Below the pieces are notes generated by a model. That model saw only the letters and a program-made list of their open reading frames with translations, made no database searches and was not told where the DNA came from. Below, one piece after another: positions 63,904 through 64,000 of a stretch of 64,000 nucleotides of DNA. Every line of letters begins with the position of its first letter. Within the stretch, counting starts at the first letter, position 1. Position numbers and translations under genes: made by a program. Location of the stretch: assembly GCA_017428385.1 (NCBI GenBank), contig JAFRQX010000031.1:1-64000 (forward strand), given 5' to 3'. The stretch comes from Clostridia bacterium. Its GTDB lineage: Bacteria > Bacillota > Clostridia > Christensenellales > Aristaeellaceae.

Positions 63904-64000
63904 TCCGCATATGTTGAGCGCCGGGAGCATACGCACCGGACGCAGGAAAACGCGGAAATACATTTTGACGACGGGTATCCTGAGCGAACCCGAACGGAGG
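63904..64000 (+). other. Structured 5' leader, gene cut off by the window end
   Basis: About 97 bases of leader follow the promoter. GCGCCGG can pair with CCGG-A-CGC (about 63918-63944) and CGGGT with ACCCG (about 63973-63993); CGGAGG at the very end is a ribosome site, so a start codon is expected within about 10 bases beyond the window. No known riboswitch class is recognised. Confidence 0.5.

Noticed and set aside
63904..64000. Known riboswitch in the final leader
   Set aside because: I compared it by eye with TPP, SAM, SAH, THF, c-di-GMP, ZTP, guanidine and glutamine classes and saw no core motif.

Overview
The window is an ordinary, gene-dense bacterial chromosome segment. It is GC-rich (by eye well above 50%), has strong GGAGG-type ribosome binding sites and TTGACA/TATAAT-type promoters, and carries Firmicutes-style genes: a SpoIID/LytB protein, RarA, a FeoA-FeoB fusion with its Cys-rich partner, an AzlCD pair and a DUF1461 (Lit-type) membrane protein. 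It fits a carbohydrate-degrading, probably gut or rumen, member of the Clostridia; no finer placement is safe. I see no rRNA, tRNA, CRISPR array, phage or insertion sequence.

Layout. 0-8 kb: purine synthesis operon (stand-alone AICAR transformylase of eukaryote-like sequence, purD, one-chain purL) followed by formate-tetrahydrofolate ligase, which makes the 10-formyl-THF the transformylase uses. 8-13.6 kb, minus strand: two-component system, SpoIID/LytB-SH3 protein, rarA. 13.7-19.5 kb: MATE exporter with a palindrome at its promoter, histidine phosphatase, an acyltransferase with an extra outer domain, a small P-loop kinase, and an MFS exporter preceded by a short leader peptide, a terminator-like hairpin and a hairpin that hides its ribosome binding site. 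19.5-37 kb: carbohydrate region with a CotH-type protein, GH3, two ABC sugar importers without ATPases, GH13, GH1, a sugar-isomerase-like TIM barrel and an orphan solute-binding protein. 37-39.8 kb: feoAB and its small Cys-rich protein. 40-45.6 kb: complete branched-chain amino acid ABC importer (livKHMGF order). 45.8-64 kb: a surface-anchored protein, then housekeeping genes secA, prfB, DUF1461, tsaD, GGDEF, uvrA, purA, yebC, pyrimidine-nucleoside phosphorylase, azlCD and a serine hydrolase. The window ends just after a ribosome binding site whose gene lies outside.

How it works together: the sugar importers bring in oligosaccharides that GH13, GH1 and GH3 enzymes would cleave. Their promoters carry palindromes with a central CG, of the kind bound by LacI-family repressors, and one 10-base core is shared between two promoters of the first importer. 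Solute-binding protein genes are separated from their permease genes by hairpins, which would keep binding protein in excess. The points I rate highest are the leader-peptide control region upstream of the MFS exporter (19238-19448), the paired inverted operators around 25063-25116, the permease with a 220-residue extra N-terminus, the absence of a lipobox on all four solute-binding proteins, and an AT-rich dispersed repeat (ATGAATTATGAATT family) between housekeeping genes.
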